From: Closterium sp. Naga37s-1
Taxonomy: Eukaryota; Streptophyta; Zygnematophyceae; Desmidiales; Closteriaceae
Reading direction: 5' to 3'
DNA length: 64,000 nt
NCBI GenBank assembly: GCA_947471745.1
Contig: CANJKZ010000092.1
Location: forward strand, 1,798,001-1,862,000
Shown in pieces: positions 49,519-58,792 of this stretch. The notes under the pieces are model-generated. The model had not been told where the DNA came from. It worked only from the letters and a program-made list of their open reading frames with translations, and did not search any database. Position 1 is the first letter of the stretch. Every line of letters begins with the position of its first letter. Made by a program: the position numbers and the translations under genes.

Positions 49519-50874
49519 CTACATCCGGTGAGCTCCGAGGGCATGGAGAATGCCCGTCAACGTTCGCCACAGCTCACGGACCACCAGCGTACTTGCGCCG
49601 ATCGCGGCGGCTCCAGAACCTGAGCGCAAGTGTCGCCTCAAGCCCCGGACAGCCTCGTCAAGCTGTCCCACAGCCGCAGCGCCACCCTCTGCGGGCGCAG
49701 CCAACGCGGGCGCCATCAGCACGGCGAGCTGGTCAGTTGCGTCCAAGCACGTCTCACGCGGGCGGTCATGGAACGTCTCTGCAGGAATCGCGGGGAGGGA
49801 CGCATGAGCAAGCACCTGAATCAACAGCAGCGCATGAAGGCTCTCCGCGAGGCGGGAGAGCTGGCCGAGCGTCGCCTCAGGAACACGTGTCTGAGGAGGC
49901 TGAAGCGCCTCCGCCAGAAAATGAAACGGCTCATCGGCAGCAAGAAACGCCGATCCACCAGCGACGTGAGGAGAATACCGAGCCCCCGCCGCTCCTCCTC
50001 CCGCGGCCACATATTCCACTCCCACCACGGGCGGAACCGGCAGCAGACGAAGGCGCGCTTCAGGAGCAGGGGCCAAGGCAGCGGGAGCAGGAAGCGTTGG
50101 GGCTGGAACCTGCGGATGAGGTGCAGCAGCAGGCAGTGGATTCGAGGGGATCGCAGCCGGACGTGGAGGCGCGCGGGCAGGCGACGCGTGCATCGAACTG
50201 CTCTGGCTCTGCGCGGCCCTCTCCTCGCGCACTGCTTTCGACACCTCCCGCTGAAGATCCGCCATCGTCACGGGCGGACGGTACTCCCCACCGCCACTGC
50301 GCCCGCGGGGACCCCTCCAGCCCCCCCGACCACCAGACTGGGCAGGCCAGTGGGATTGCTGCTGATAGCGTCGTGGAGAGTCACGCCGGCGCCGAGACGA
50401 CGCGCGCTCCTGATGGAGCGCGGGGGAATGGGGGCGTGACAGGCGGCGGTCAGGCGACGGGGGGCGTGACGGCTGACCTGCCGGGGCCGCCGGGGCCATC
50501 GGCACTGCCGCAAGCGCAGACTGGCCCGCCGCTGAGGGAGCAACCAACGGAGCCGGGCCGCCAGTGGTGGCGGACGCCGCCTTCGGCGACGAAACAGACA
50601 CCGGAGCAGGCACGTCGGGGACAGAAGCGGGCGGTGCAACGGGCGCGTCGGGGGCAAGAACAGGGGGATCCGCAACAACCCCTGCCAGGGCAGACACCGG
50701 TGGCTCGACAAAGAGAGCCAGGGGAGCAGGTGCAGCAGCCGGAGAGGACGGAGCAGCAGCAGGAACAGAGGGGCCAGTCCCTGACACGGCAAGGGGATCC
50801 ACGGGTGCGTGGGGACGAGTCTTTTCAGCGACTGTTATCACGGGCTTCGGAGCCGGTGGTACAGGGGGCTTCAT
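49519..50874 (-). CDS. GA-6 antisense ORF (ORF-A), 451 residues, intact
   Basis: It starts at ATG 50,874 (MKPPVPPAPKP; the frame extends 15 codons upstream to another ATG at 50,919) and ends at 49,519. Parts in order: Pro/Ala-rich, SRPPSPDRRLSRPHSP, SSRRRRDSPRRYQQQ, GGRGGWRGPRGRSGGG, TMADLQREVSKAVREERA and the C-terminal helical domain (TLGQLSRLAESLHALLLIQV) ending LHALGAHRM. It was one of the four copies used in the codon-position count (49,801-49,938). Confidence 0.74.
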   Translation of the reverse strand: MKPPVPPAPKPVITVAEKTRPHAPVDPLAVSGTGPSVPAAAPSSPAAAPAPLALFVEPPVSALAGVVADPPVLAPDAPVAPPASVPDVPAPVSVSSPKAASATTGGPAPLVAPSAAGQSALAAVPMAPAAPAGQPSRPPSPDRRLSRPHSPALHQERASSRRRRDSPRRYQQQSHWPAQSGGRGGWRGPRGRSGGGEYRPPVTMADLQREVSKAVREERAAQSQSSSMHASPARAPPRPAAIPSNPLPAAAPHPQVPAPTLPAPAALAPAPEARLRLLPVPPVVGVEYVAAGGGAAGARYSPHVAGGSAFLAADEPFHFLAEALQPPQTRVPEATLGQLSRLAESLHALLLIQVLAHASLPAIPAETFHDRPRETCLDATDQLAVLMAPALAAPAEGGAAAVGQLDEAVRGLRRHLRSGSGAAAIGASTLVVRELWRTLTGILHALGAHRM

Positions 50875-51119
50875 CACCGTGGTCGCCTTTTCGGGCCCCG
50901 ACTGAGGTTGGGCGACCACAGCTGACCAGGCGGCAGCGCGCTCTGGCGCAGCTCAGACGCACCGGCAATCACCATCCGAAGAGCGAGGAGATCGCGGGGC
51001 TAGGAGGCAGGTTACTAGCGGGACGGGCGGAGGTCCGGAGAACGGGTATCAAGCAGCACCACGAATGGCTTTAACGGCCCTGGAGGCAACTAATGAGGAG
51101 GACGAGCTAAGGGGCCCAT

Positions 51120-51125
51120 CTTATA
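51120..51125 (-). promoter_or_regulatory. GA-6 candidate antisense TATA box
   Basis: TATAAG on the minus strand (CCCTATAAGATGGG) lies about 250 bp before ATG 50,874, in the conserved position. Confidence 0.38.
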
Positions 51126-52203
51126 GGGAAGAATCCCTCCCTCCAAGCGAAGATGAGGGGACGGAGGACGAAGGCAGCGCAAGGGAGGCAGAGGGAAGAA
51201 GAGTACCAGGGGCAGGACACTCAGCCACGCAAGTCGCACAGGCGGATTTTCAGCCGTCCGATGCCGATCGAACGGGTGAAATTCCAACCCCAATCCCACC
51301 AGCGCGGACGGGCCGCGCTCGATGAAATCGAAGCACCACTATCAATGTCGCGACGCGCCAAACCACTCCGACTCCCCGCTATTATTCGCCTGACGAACTG
51401 GCGAAGCAAGCAGACCTGTTTGCGACCATCGCGAGCTGGGACATCGCAGCACTCTGCGACAGTCGTCACCCTTCGCTGTCACGCCGTTTACCGCCGAATC
51501 TGTGCCAACTGTTCTCGCTGGCGCTACTGACACCGTTACTTCACCTATCGCGAAACCCCGAATCGGAAGCGGGTTGGCGCCTGTTGCTGTTTCTCCCGCG
51601 CCTAACACTTCGCCAGACCTCGCCACAACGACCGAACTGGCCGGGGGTCAAAGCCCGGCTCCGAGCCTTTCAGCGCGGCGAATGGGGGCAGCTGTACCAG
51701 GACGCAGTTGACGCGGTCAACACACCCCCACCGCCACGACACCACGACCGGAGTCATCAGCCGAGCCGAGGGCCTAGCGAAACGTGGCAGCCTACGCCGG
51801 GCCGTGCTGGCCCTGGAGTCAACACCCGTTTGCACCCCGAGCCCGGAAATTTTGGAAGAGCTGCGTCAAAAGCACCCGCCAGCAGTACCCGAAGCAGTGA
51901 CCTGGCCCAAGCCACCCGAGTCAAAATTGTCCATCACCCATGCTGAATTCGCCAAGATTCTGGGAAGATGTGAGAACGGGGTGGGAGCCGGACCCTCGGG
52001 TATGACATTTGAACACCTACGCGACGCGGCGATCACCAACGGAATGGTCAGCACCCATCTGCACGCCTTGGTCAATACCATGCTCGGAGGAAATTTGCCA
52101 GGCCCGGTCGCAAAAATTCTGACTGCATCACGGCTCATAGCTCTGGCCAAACCTGGGGGAGGAGCCCGGCCAATCGCGATAGGCGAATGCTTGACAAGGC
52201 TGA

Positions 52204-53023
52204 TGTTGGTGCAACCCTACGGTTTGCACTCGGCTTGTTGTCCGTGTGCGTGAATGTGTGTGTGTATGGAATGGTATGAGGGCATGGGATAATATATATT
52301 TCATGCTTATAATTGTGTGTGAATGTTGAGTCATGATGTCGAGTGTGTGTGTCGAGTCAATAGCGAGTTATCGCTAGACGCGTGTTACGCGGTCGTTTGT
52401 GTCTCGCGCGCGGTTTCTATTTTGTCGTGCGCGGTTTCTATTTTGTCCTGTGTCGAACGTTCGGCGTGTCGCAGGTGTGTGCAGCAGACCCATCAAGAAC
52501 TCAAGGATGAGTTTGTGATGAAGAGCCCGAGCCTTGGTGTCAAGCCTCAAGTGATTTCGAAGCTCGCCAAAAAGGGTACACCTCAAGATATTGAAGATAG
52601 TTACATTACTTTGTGTAGTGTAACATTTCACTTGGTGTAGGCCCTAGTGAAGGGTAGTTTCGAGACCCTTCGTGGTTGGGGACAGTGTGGCACTGTTCCA
52701 CATCACTGTACCTCGGCTCTTGGGGTTTGTAGGAGCTGGGAGTCATTCCCAACTCGTAACTCTTCCTATCTTGTGTTCTAAGACTATAGTGGCTGCCATA
52801 GTACCGTTCGTTCAAACCGACGCTGTGTCGTCAATTCTTCATCAAATCGTGCAATCTAAATTGCTAATTGTAGACGACGTGAAGACGCTCCAGATCCAAT
52901 TTGAATCAGGTCATTTGCAGCTGTGAGCAGAACGCTATCAACGTTTGAAGCCGCTGTGCAGAAATCCGTCTGTGCTCTCTATCTTTCGTTTTAGGCACAT
53001 TCAAGCCTATTGTGACTATAACA
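52204..53023 (+). repeat. copia-5 5' LTR (820 bp)
   Basis: It starts TGTTGGTGCAACCC and ends TGTGACTATAACA. An AT-rich GATAATATATATTTCATG near 52,290 could act as TATA box. It contains a ~20-bp tandem duplication around CGCGGTTTCTATTTTGTC. Open frames inside it show no protein homology I know. Confidence 0.95.
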
Positions 53024-53181
53024 GCTGACAGCCAAGGCAGCCCTGATAGCCATGGGTGAAGCTGCCCGTGAACATTTCCTGCCAATTCAGTACGGCGTGG
53101 CAGTGCCAGGTGGAGCAGAGGCGGTAATCCACACAGCCAGGGCATTCTTGGATGCCCGTCCCGACAGCCTGGTCCTACAAG
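53024..53181 (+). repeat. 158-bp copy of GA-6 RT DNA inside copia-5, in place of the primer binding site
   Basis: It matches 58,793-58,950, the GA-6 sequence next to the 3' LTR, with one difference seen (CACACAGCC against CACGCAGCC). It begins with the GCTGA duplication and ends at TCCTACAAG, where the copia-5 interior starts (GGGTGGCAGAGG). A normal element would have TGGTATCAGAGC directly after the LTR. Confidence 0.9.
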
Positions 53182-53245
53182 GGGTGGCAGAGGTGCTGGT
53201 GGCAGTGGAGAAGCTCAAGCTCAAGGCCAACCCCGTGATTCAGCC

Positions 53246-56200
53246 ATGGCGCCCATGCAACCAAGTCTTGGCCCACCTAGGGATGAGCCTAGGGTGTTTG
53301 GGCTTGACAAGTTCAACGGTGACAACTTTGCTGAATGGTCCTTCAAGATGGAGAACATCTTTGACCACTATGACCTGCTGGAGGTGATGGAAGGAACGGA
53401 GAAGCGCCCCGAGAACGACCCGGAGAAGAGCCCGTGGGTGCGGAAGAGCGCACAAGGCTATCTCTTACTTGGGCAAGCGTTGGGGAGCAGTCAGATCCGT
53501 CACATCAAGCCATTCCAGCGTGAACCAGAGAAAGGACCAAAGGCATGGGCTGCTCTCAAGGGTGTACATGCTCCTGCAACAGCGGCGGTAGCGGTGGTGT
53601 TGGAACGGCAAATGGCGGCACTACGAATTGAAGAAGACGAAGCGGTTGAAGAAGGGGTGCAGAAATTCTTCGACTTGTTGACGCGGCTTGAGGGAGCTGA
53701 TTTGAACTACAGTGAGCTCCAAAAGAAGACCAAGTTGCTGGCCTTACTCCCAGAGTCATGGTCCTCGCTCATCATCAACCTTAATTGCGACTTGCCCCGC
53801 CTCTCGCTTGAAGACGTGAAGCGAGCTATCCTTCAAGAGGATTTCCGCCGCCGTGAGTTGGCGAGTGCGGATGGCGCTGGGGCAGCGAGCATCGGCCGTG
53901 GATATGGTCGAGGAAGAGGCAGAGGACGAGGGGGAGGAAGGTTTGGTGGCAGCAACTTCGGCGGAGGCCGCAGGAGTGGCGGTTACGGCAGCGACGACAA
54001 GAGCTACGGACGCGGTCCCGGCCGATTCGACGGCGAGTGTCACTATTGCCACAAGAGCGGACACATGTGGCGCGACTGCTACAAACTCCCTGATGGTTGG
54101 ACCCCTGCTCAAGGCCAAGAGGGTAGAGGAGCAGGAGGAGGGAGAGGACGAGGCCGTGGAGGCCGTGGCGGTCGCGGTGGCGGAGCTGCAAACATGAAGA
54201 GCGGAGACAACGACAAGGACCCGAGCGACGATCGATACCCGGGTCTATTCTACTTCGTGTCGACGCAAGTACCGGCTGGTCCAGAGAAGGATGAAGGCTT
54301 TGAGAAGCCAGCAGCTGTGGGGAAGGTGACCCTACACCCCCTGGACTATTGGGTGATTGATAGTGGCGCTACCTATAGCATGACACCTCGCCCGGACTTG
54401 CTCACCGAACTCGAGCCGTCACCGGTGAAGCATGTCACATCGGCTTTGGGGCAGCGAGCAGAGGTGAAAGGCATGGGCAAGGCCATGTTCAAGGGTGCTG
54501 ATGGGAAGATGGTGGGCCTCAAGAACGTGCTTTGGGTGCCCAGCCTTGCTGCAAACCTGATTTCCGTGCGGCGGTTGGCAAAGGCCGGCATGGACACGAA
54601 CTCGAAGGGAGCCAAGACCTACACCGCAAGGCTTGGCGATCGAATTCTTTGGGACCTTCATGAGGACAGGGATGTCTACAACGAGATGTGGCAGATCCCA
54701 GTGGTCCCTATGCCTAAGGAGAGGCAAGTGGCAGCAAGCATCAGCACCAAGGATGGAGCGGTCGGTAGCGACGATGGCGCGAACGGTCGCGCTAAGGAGA
54801 ATGAGCTCAAGAAGAGCAAACCTGGAGGGACCAGCAAGTTCAGTGAACCTAAGGAGAGTGGTGCAGCAACCAAGGAGCAGCAAAAGGGTGAGGAGAACCC
54901 AGAGGCAGCAGCGCAGGAGGACTACGGAGAGAGTATGTGGGGCGCTATTGCGAGCGCGGCATTCTCCAATCCAACTTCGGCTACGGGGGAGTGTGATTGG
55001 CTCACCTTGCATCGGCGCATGGGGCATGTGGCCCTGCCCATCTTGCAGCAGCTAGTGAAGAATGAGATGGTTGCTGGCATACGTGTGAAGGGGGAGCCCG
55101 ATGAGGTGCTTGGCTGCCCGACGTGCATTCAAGCCAAGTTCACCCGGTTTCCGTTCCCTAGTTCGGAGGCAACGGCAAAGGCACCGCTTGATGAGGTGGT
55201 GATGGACGTGGTGGGCCCCCTGAAGCTTGGAGCTGCTGGAGCTGAGTATTTTCTCACCATTGTCGACGTCTACACCCGCATGACTTGGGTGTACGTGCTG
55301 GCCAAGAAGAGCGACGTGGCTGAAACGTTGAAGACGGATTGGTTCCCGATGGTGGAGCGGCAACAAGACCGTCTAGTCAAGTCAATCCGCACCGATCGAG
55401 GGGGAGAGTTCCTGAGCAAGGAGTTTGGGTTGTGGCTGAAGAAGAATGGTATTCGGCACTCCCTCATCATGCCATACTCCCCTGCAATGAACGGCATCGC
55501 CGAGCGAGCGAACCGCACAATCACGGAGGCGGCACGCGGGTTGCTCATTGAAGCCGGGCTACCCGACTATTTCTGGCCTGATGCGGTGCGGAGCGCGTGT
55601 GTGGCCAAGAACAGAGCCTTGACTCATGTGGGAGCAGACAAATGGGTGCCCTATGTGGAGTGGCTAGGAAGGAAGCCAAAGGTGGATATGCTTCGGGTGT
55701 TCGGGTGCATGTGCATGGCGCTCGTGCCTAAGCATCTTCGGCACAACAAGCTTGGTGCCAAGGCGGTGTGGGCCGTGCACTTGGGCATGGCTCAAAACAG
55801 CAAGGGATGGCTTCTTTGGGACCCATTCACCAAGAAGTTCTTGGTGAGCAGGGACTGCAAGTTCATGGAGAACTTCATGTACAAGGATTGGAAGGCGGAG
55901 AATGAGGCGAAGATAGGCGTGCGGTTTGGGGAGGTGAAGAGTTCCGGTTTGGAGCATGTGGAGCTGCCTTTGGAGCTGAGCAGCGGCAGTACAACCACAA
56001 GGCAATCCTCCCTTGTGAATGGGGGAGAGGAGGCCAATGATGCAGAGGAAGAAGAGGAGGAGGTGCAGCAAGTGAGCGAGCGTGCACCGTCACTCCCTTC
56101 CCGTACTACGAGTGCTCCACGGATTCGAGCCACACCGCAGCAACGCCAAGGCCTTCAAGTCCCTGCAGCTGAGGAGGAAGGAAGGGGGAAGAGGAGAGTT

Positions 56201-57931
56201 CAACCCCCTAATAGGCTGACCTATGATGCGCCGGGAAAGCAGGGCAAGACAGCCCTGGCCGGAGCGGCAATGATGGTCGGAGACGACGAGGAGAGTGACT
56301 ACGAGGAGTGTGCCTTCGCGTTCTTCTCTCCGGTGGAGATGCCGGGAGAACCAGCAACTCTCAAGGAGGCTTTGGAGAGTAGTGATGCTGAGGAGTGGAA
56401 GAAGGCCATGGAGAGTGAGCTGAAGAGCATCGAGGAGAATGACACGTTTGAATTGGTGGAGCTACCGGAGGGGCGTACGGCGATAACGTCCAAGTGGCTC
56501 TTCAAAATCAAGTCGGATGCCGACGGCAAGATCGAGCGCTACAAGTCTAGGCTTGTAGCCAAGGGGTACCAGCAGAAGGAGAAGGTGGACTTCAAGGAGC
56601 TGTTTGCCCCTGTGGTGAAGCCGACGACGCTGCGAACCCTATTCGCGGGAGCCGCCAACAAAGGATGGGTAGTAAAGCAAATGGACATCGTAACGGCATT
56701 CCTTAACGGCATCCTTGAGGAGGAGATTTTTATGGCGCAGCCAGAGGGGTTTGATGATGGTAGTGGCAGAGTGTGGAAGCTGAAGAAGGCCCTCTATGGG
56801 CTGAAGCAGGCCCCTAGGCAATGGTACATGAAGCTGCGCGAAGTGTTGGAGGGGATCGGCTTCACTCCCTCAACGGCCGATCACTCCTTGTTCATGCTTG
56901 GCGAGGGGGAGCAGAGGAGTTTCATGGTGGTTTATGTGGATGACATCCTCATTTTCTCACCCTCTTCTGACCTTGTGAAGGAGGTGATGCTGAAGCTTCA
57001 AGACAAGTTCAAGTGCAAGGCCCTTGGTGACGTGAGCTTCTACCTTGGGCTCCACATCGAACGAGATGTGGAGAAGCGGTGCATGCGGGTGCATCAACGA
57101 AAGTACCTGGAGGCATTGGCTGCCAACTTTGGGCAGAGTGAAGGCCATGTGGCTACACCCTTTCCCTCTGGGTTCAAGTGTGTGAAGGGACCAGAGGAGG
57201 AGAGCGTTGGTGAAGAGGAGAGGCGCCGATTTCACTCGTTGGTGGGCAGCCTCATGTATGCGGCGGTAAACACCCGACCGGACGTCGCGTTTGCTACCGG
57301 GCAGCTGGCTAGGGTTGTGCAATGCCCTAATGAGGAGAAGGTAGCAGCTGGAATGAGGGTGGCCAAGTATCTTGGCCAAACACCGATCGTTGGGCTGCAA
57401 TACTCGGCGGCGGCACAAAGGCGCCAAAAGGGCGCGGATGGTGTTGAACCCGGGCGTTTGTTCCTCACCGCCTACTCGGATGCTTCATATGCATCAGAAC
57501 CAGAGGACATGACAAGTGTGGGAAGCTTCATATGCTGTGTTGGTGGAGGCCCAACTGCTTGGGAGAGCAAGAAGCAGGTTGACCAAGCTTTGAGCTCGGT
57601 GGAGTCCGAGTACATGGCACTCTTCCGTGCCGTACGGGAGATTGTGTGGCAGCGGCGTTTGTTGGCTGAATTGGGGGAGGAGCAGCAAGGACCTACCCCA
57701 CTGTACTGTGACAGCCAGGGTGCCATTGCTCTTGCTAAGAACCCTGTGTTGCATGGACTCACGAAGCACATGAGGGTGAAGTGGCATTGGACGAGGAGCA
57801 TGGTAACCGCGGGTGAAGTTGAGTTGCGCTACGTGAAGACCACGGGGCAGCCGGCTGACATGATGACCAAGAGGCTGGTGGAGCAGCAGCATTGGAAGTG
57901 TTGCAAGCTGGCTGGGATGGCTCTGAACTGA
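53246..57931 (+). CDS. copia-5 Gag-Pol polyprotein, 1561 residues, intact
   Basis: The start ATG lies in CAGCCATGGCG. Gag N-terminus has FNGDNFAEWSFKMENIFDHY; an RG-rich stretch (GRGYGRGRGRGRGGGRFGG) leads to zinc knuckle CHYCHKSGHMWRDC at ~265. Protease DSGAT is at 372. The pre-integrase zinc site is near LHRRMGHVALP (~587). Integrase has MDVVGPL (~654), RTDRGGEF (~716) and NGIAERANRT. RT reads AFLNGILEEEIFMAQPEGF, LYGLKQAPRQWYMKL and YVDD at 1230-1233. RNase H has YSDASYASEPED (~1411), SSVESEYMALF, YCDSQGAIALAKN and a C-terminal ADMMTKRL. All catalytic motifs are present without stop or frameshift. Order is Ty1/copia, closest in look to plant Tnt1/Retrofit-type elements. It is not related to copia-1 to 4 beyond the superfamily. 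Confidence 0.96.
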   Translation: MAPMQPSLGPPRDEPRVFGLDKFNGDNFAEWSFKMENIFDHYDLLEVMEGTEKRPENDPEKSPWVRKSAQGYLLLGQALGSSQIRHIKPFQREPEKGPKAWAALKGVHAPATAAVAVVLERQMAALRIEEDEAVEEGVQKFFDLLTRLEGADLNYSELQKKTKLLALLPESWSSLIINLNCDLPRLSLEDVKRAILQEDFRRRELASADGAGAASIGRGYGRGRGRGRGGGRFGGSNFGGGRRSGGYGSDDKSYGRGPGRFDGECHYCHKSGHMWRDCYKLPDGWTPAQGQEGRGAGGGRGRGRGGRGGRGGGAANMKSGDNDKDPSDDRYPGLFYFVSTQVPAGPEKDEGFEKPAAVGKVTLHPLDYWVIDSGATYSMTPRPDLLTELEPSPVKHVTSALGQRAEVKGMGKAMFKGADGKMVGLKNVLWVPSLAANLISVRRLAKAGMDTNSKGAKTYTARLGDRILWDLHEDRDVYNEMWQIPVVPMPKERQVAASISTKDGAVGSDDGANGRAKENELKKSKPGGTSKFSEPKESGAATKEQQKGEENPEAAAQEDYGESMWGAIASAAFSNPTSATGECDWLTLHRRMGHVALPILQQLVKNEMVAGIRVKGEPDEVLGCPTCIQAKFTRFPFPSSEATAKAPLDEVVMDVVGPLKLGAAGAEYFLTIVDVYTRMTWVYVLAKKSDVAETLKTDWFPMVERQQDRLVKSIRTDRGGEFLSKEFGLWLKKNGIRHSLIMPYSPAMNGIAERANRTITEAARGLLIEAGLPDYFWPDAVRSACVAKNRALTHVGADKWVPYVEWLGRKPKVDMLRVFGCMCMALVPKHLRHNKLGAKAVWAVHLGMAQNSKGWLLWDPFTKKFLVSRDCKFMENFMYKDWKAENEAKIGVRFGEVKSSGLEHVELPLELSSGSTTTRQSSLVNGGEEANDAEEEEEEVQQVSERAPSLPSRTTSAPRIRATPQQRQGLQVPAAEEEGRGKRRVQPPNRLTYDAPGKQGKTALAGAAMMVGDDEESDYEECAFAFFSPVEMPGEPATLKEALESSDAEEWKKAMESELKSIEENDTFELVELPEGRTAITSKWLFKIKSDADGKIERYKSRLVAKGYQQKEKVDFKELFAPVVKPTTLRTLFAGAANKGWVVKQMDIVTAFLNGILEEEIFMAQPEGFDDGSGRVWKLKKALYGLKQAPRQWYMKLREVLEGIGFTPSTADHSLFMLGEGEQRSFMVVYVDDILIFSPSSDLVKEVMLKLQDKFKCKALGDVSFYLGLHIERDVEKRCMRVHQRKYLEALAANFGQSEGHVATPFPSGFKCVKGPEEESVGEEERRRFHSLVGSLMYAAVNTRPDVAFATGQLARVVQCPNEEKVAAGMRVAKYLGQTPIVGLQYSAAAQRRQKGADGVEPGRLFLTAYSDASYASEPEDMTSVGSFICCVGGGPTAWESKKQVDQALSSVESEYMALFRAVREIVWQRRLLAELGEEQQGPTPLYCDSQGAIALAKNPVLHGLTKHMRVKWHWTRSMVTAGEVELRYVKTTGQPADMMTKRLVEQQHWKCCKLAGMALN

Positions 57932-57959
57932 GAGAGCAACATATCCTAAGGCCAACAAT

Positions 57960-57972
57960 CCGAGGGGGAGTT
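57960..57972 (+). other. copia-5 polypurine tract
   Basis: CCGAGGGGGAGTT directly precedes the 3' LTR, in the position of the plus-strand primer. Confidence 0.8.
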
Positions 57973-58792
57973 TGTTGGTGCAACCCTACGGTTTGCACTC
58001 GGCTTGTTGTCCGTGTGCGTGAATGTGTGTGTGTATGGAATGGTATGAGGGCATGGGATAATATATATTTCATGCTTATAATTGTGTGTGAATGTTGAGT
58101 CATGATGTCGAGTGTGTGTGTCGAGTCAATAGCGAGTTATCGCTAGACGCGTGTTACGCGGTCGTTTGTGTCTCGCGCGCGGTTTCTATTTTGTCGTGCG
58201 CGGTTTCTATTTTGTCCTGTGTCGAACGTTCGGCGTGTCGCAGGTGTGTGCAGCAGACCCATCAAGAACTCAAGGATGAGTTTGTGATGAAGAGCCCGAG
58301 CCTTGGTGTCAAGCCTCAAGTGATTTCGAAGCTCGCCAAAAAGGGTACACCTCAAGATATTGAAGATAGTTACATTACTTTGTGTAGTGTAACATTTCAC
58401 TTGGTGTAGGCCCTAGTGAAGGGTAGTTTCGAGACCCTTCGTGGTTGGGGACAGTGTGGCACTGTTCCACATCACTGTACCTCAGCTCTTGGGGTTTGTA
58501 GGAGCTGGGAGTCATTCCCAACTCGTAACTCTTCCTATCTTGTGTTCTAAGACTATAGTGGCTGCCATAGTACCGTTCGTTCAAACCGACGCTGTGTCGT
58601 CAATTCGTTATCAAATCGTGCAATCTAAATTGCTAATTGTAGACGACGTGAAGACGCTCCAGATCCAATTTGAATCAGGTCATTTGCAGCTATGAGCAGA
58701 ACGCTATCAACGTTTGAAGCCGCTGTGCAGAAATCCGTCTGTGCTCTCTATCTTTCGTTTTAGGCACATTCAAGCCTATTGTGACTATAACA
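57973..58792 (+). repeat. copia-5 3' LTR (820 bp)
   Basis: It matches the 5' LTR except at about four positions and is followed by GCTGA, where the GA-6 RT frame resumes. Confidence 0.95.

Larger units (their letters stand above)
49488..52203 (+). pseudogene. GA-6 sense ORF up to the copia-5 insertion
   Basis: The frame from ATG 49,488 is open to 51,074; a frameshift near 50,950 moves homology to the frame with EATNEEDELRGPSYREESLP (from 51,065). A TGA near 51,323 follows, then CDSRHPSLSRRLPPNLCQLF and a small deletion near 51,735. GVGAGPSGMTFEHLRDAAIT and SRLIALAKPGGGARPIAIGE lead into the insertion point just after CLTRL. It continues at 58,793. Confidence 0.85.
52204..58792 (+). mobile_element. 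copia-5: Ty1/copia element with 820-bp LTRs and intact Gag-Pol, in GA-6 RT
   Basis: LTRs at 52,204-53,023 and 57,973-58,792 differ at only about four positions (over 99% identity), so the insertion is recent. GCTGA stands at 52,199-52,203 and 58,793-58,797. The interior has one 1561-codon ORF and a purine tract (CCGAGGGGGAGTT) before the 3' LTR. After the 5' LTR there is no tRNA-complementary site. Instead there are 158 bp (53,024-53,181) that copy the GA-6 DNA flanking the 3' LTR. The protein could be made, but this copy should be unable to prime its own reverse transcription. Confidence 0.94.

Noticed and set aside
52323-52640. ORF of 105 codons repeated in both copia-5 LTRs (also at 58,092), and its reverse
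   Set aside because: It lies wholly within the LTR, shows no known domain, and is repeated only because LTRs are.
53246-57931. Host gene candidate because of its length and integrity
   Set aside because: All Ty1/copia domains in order, flanking LTRs and a target duplication identify it as retrotransposon Gag-Pol.
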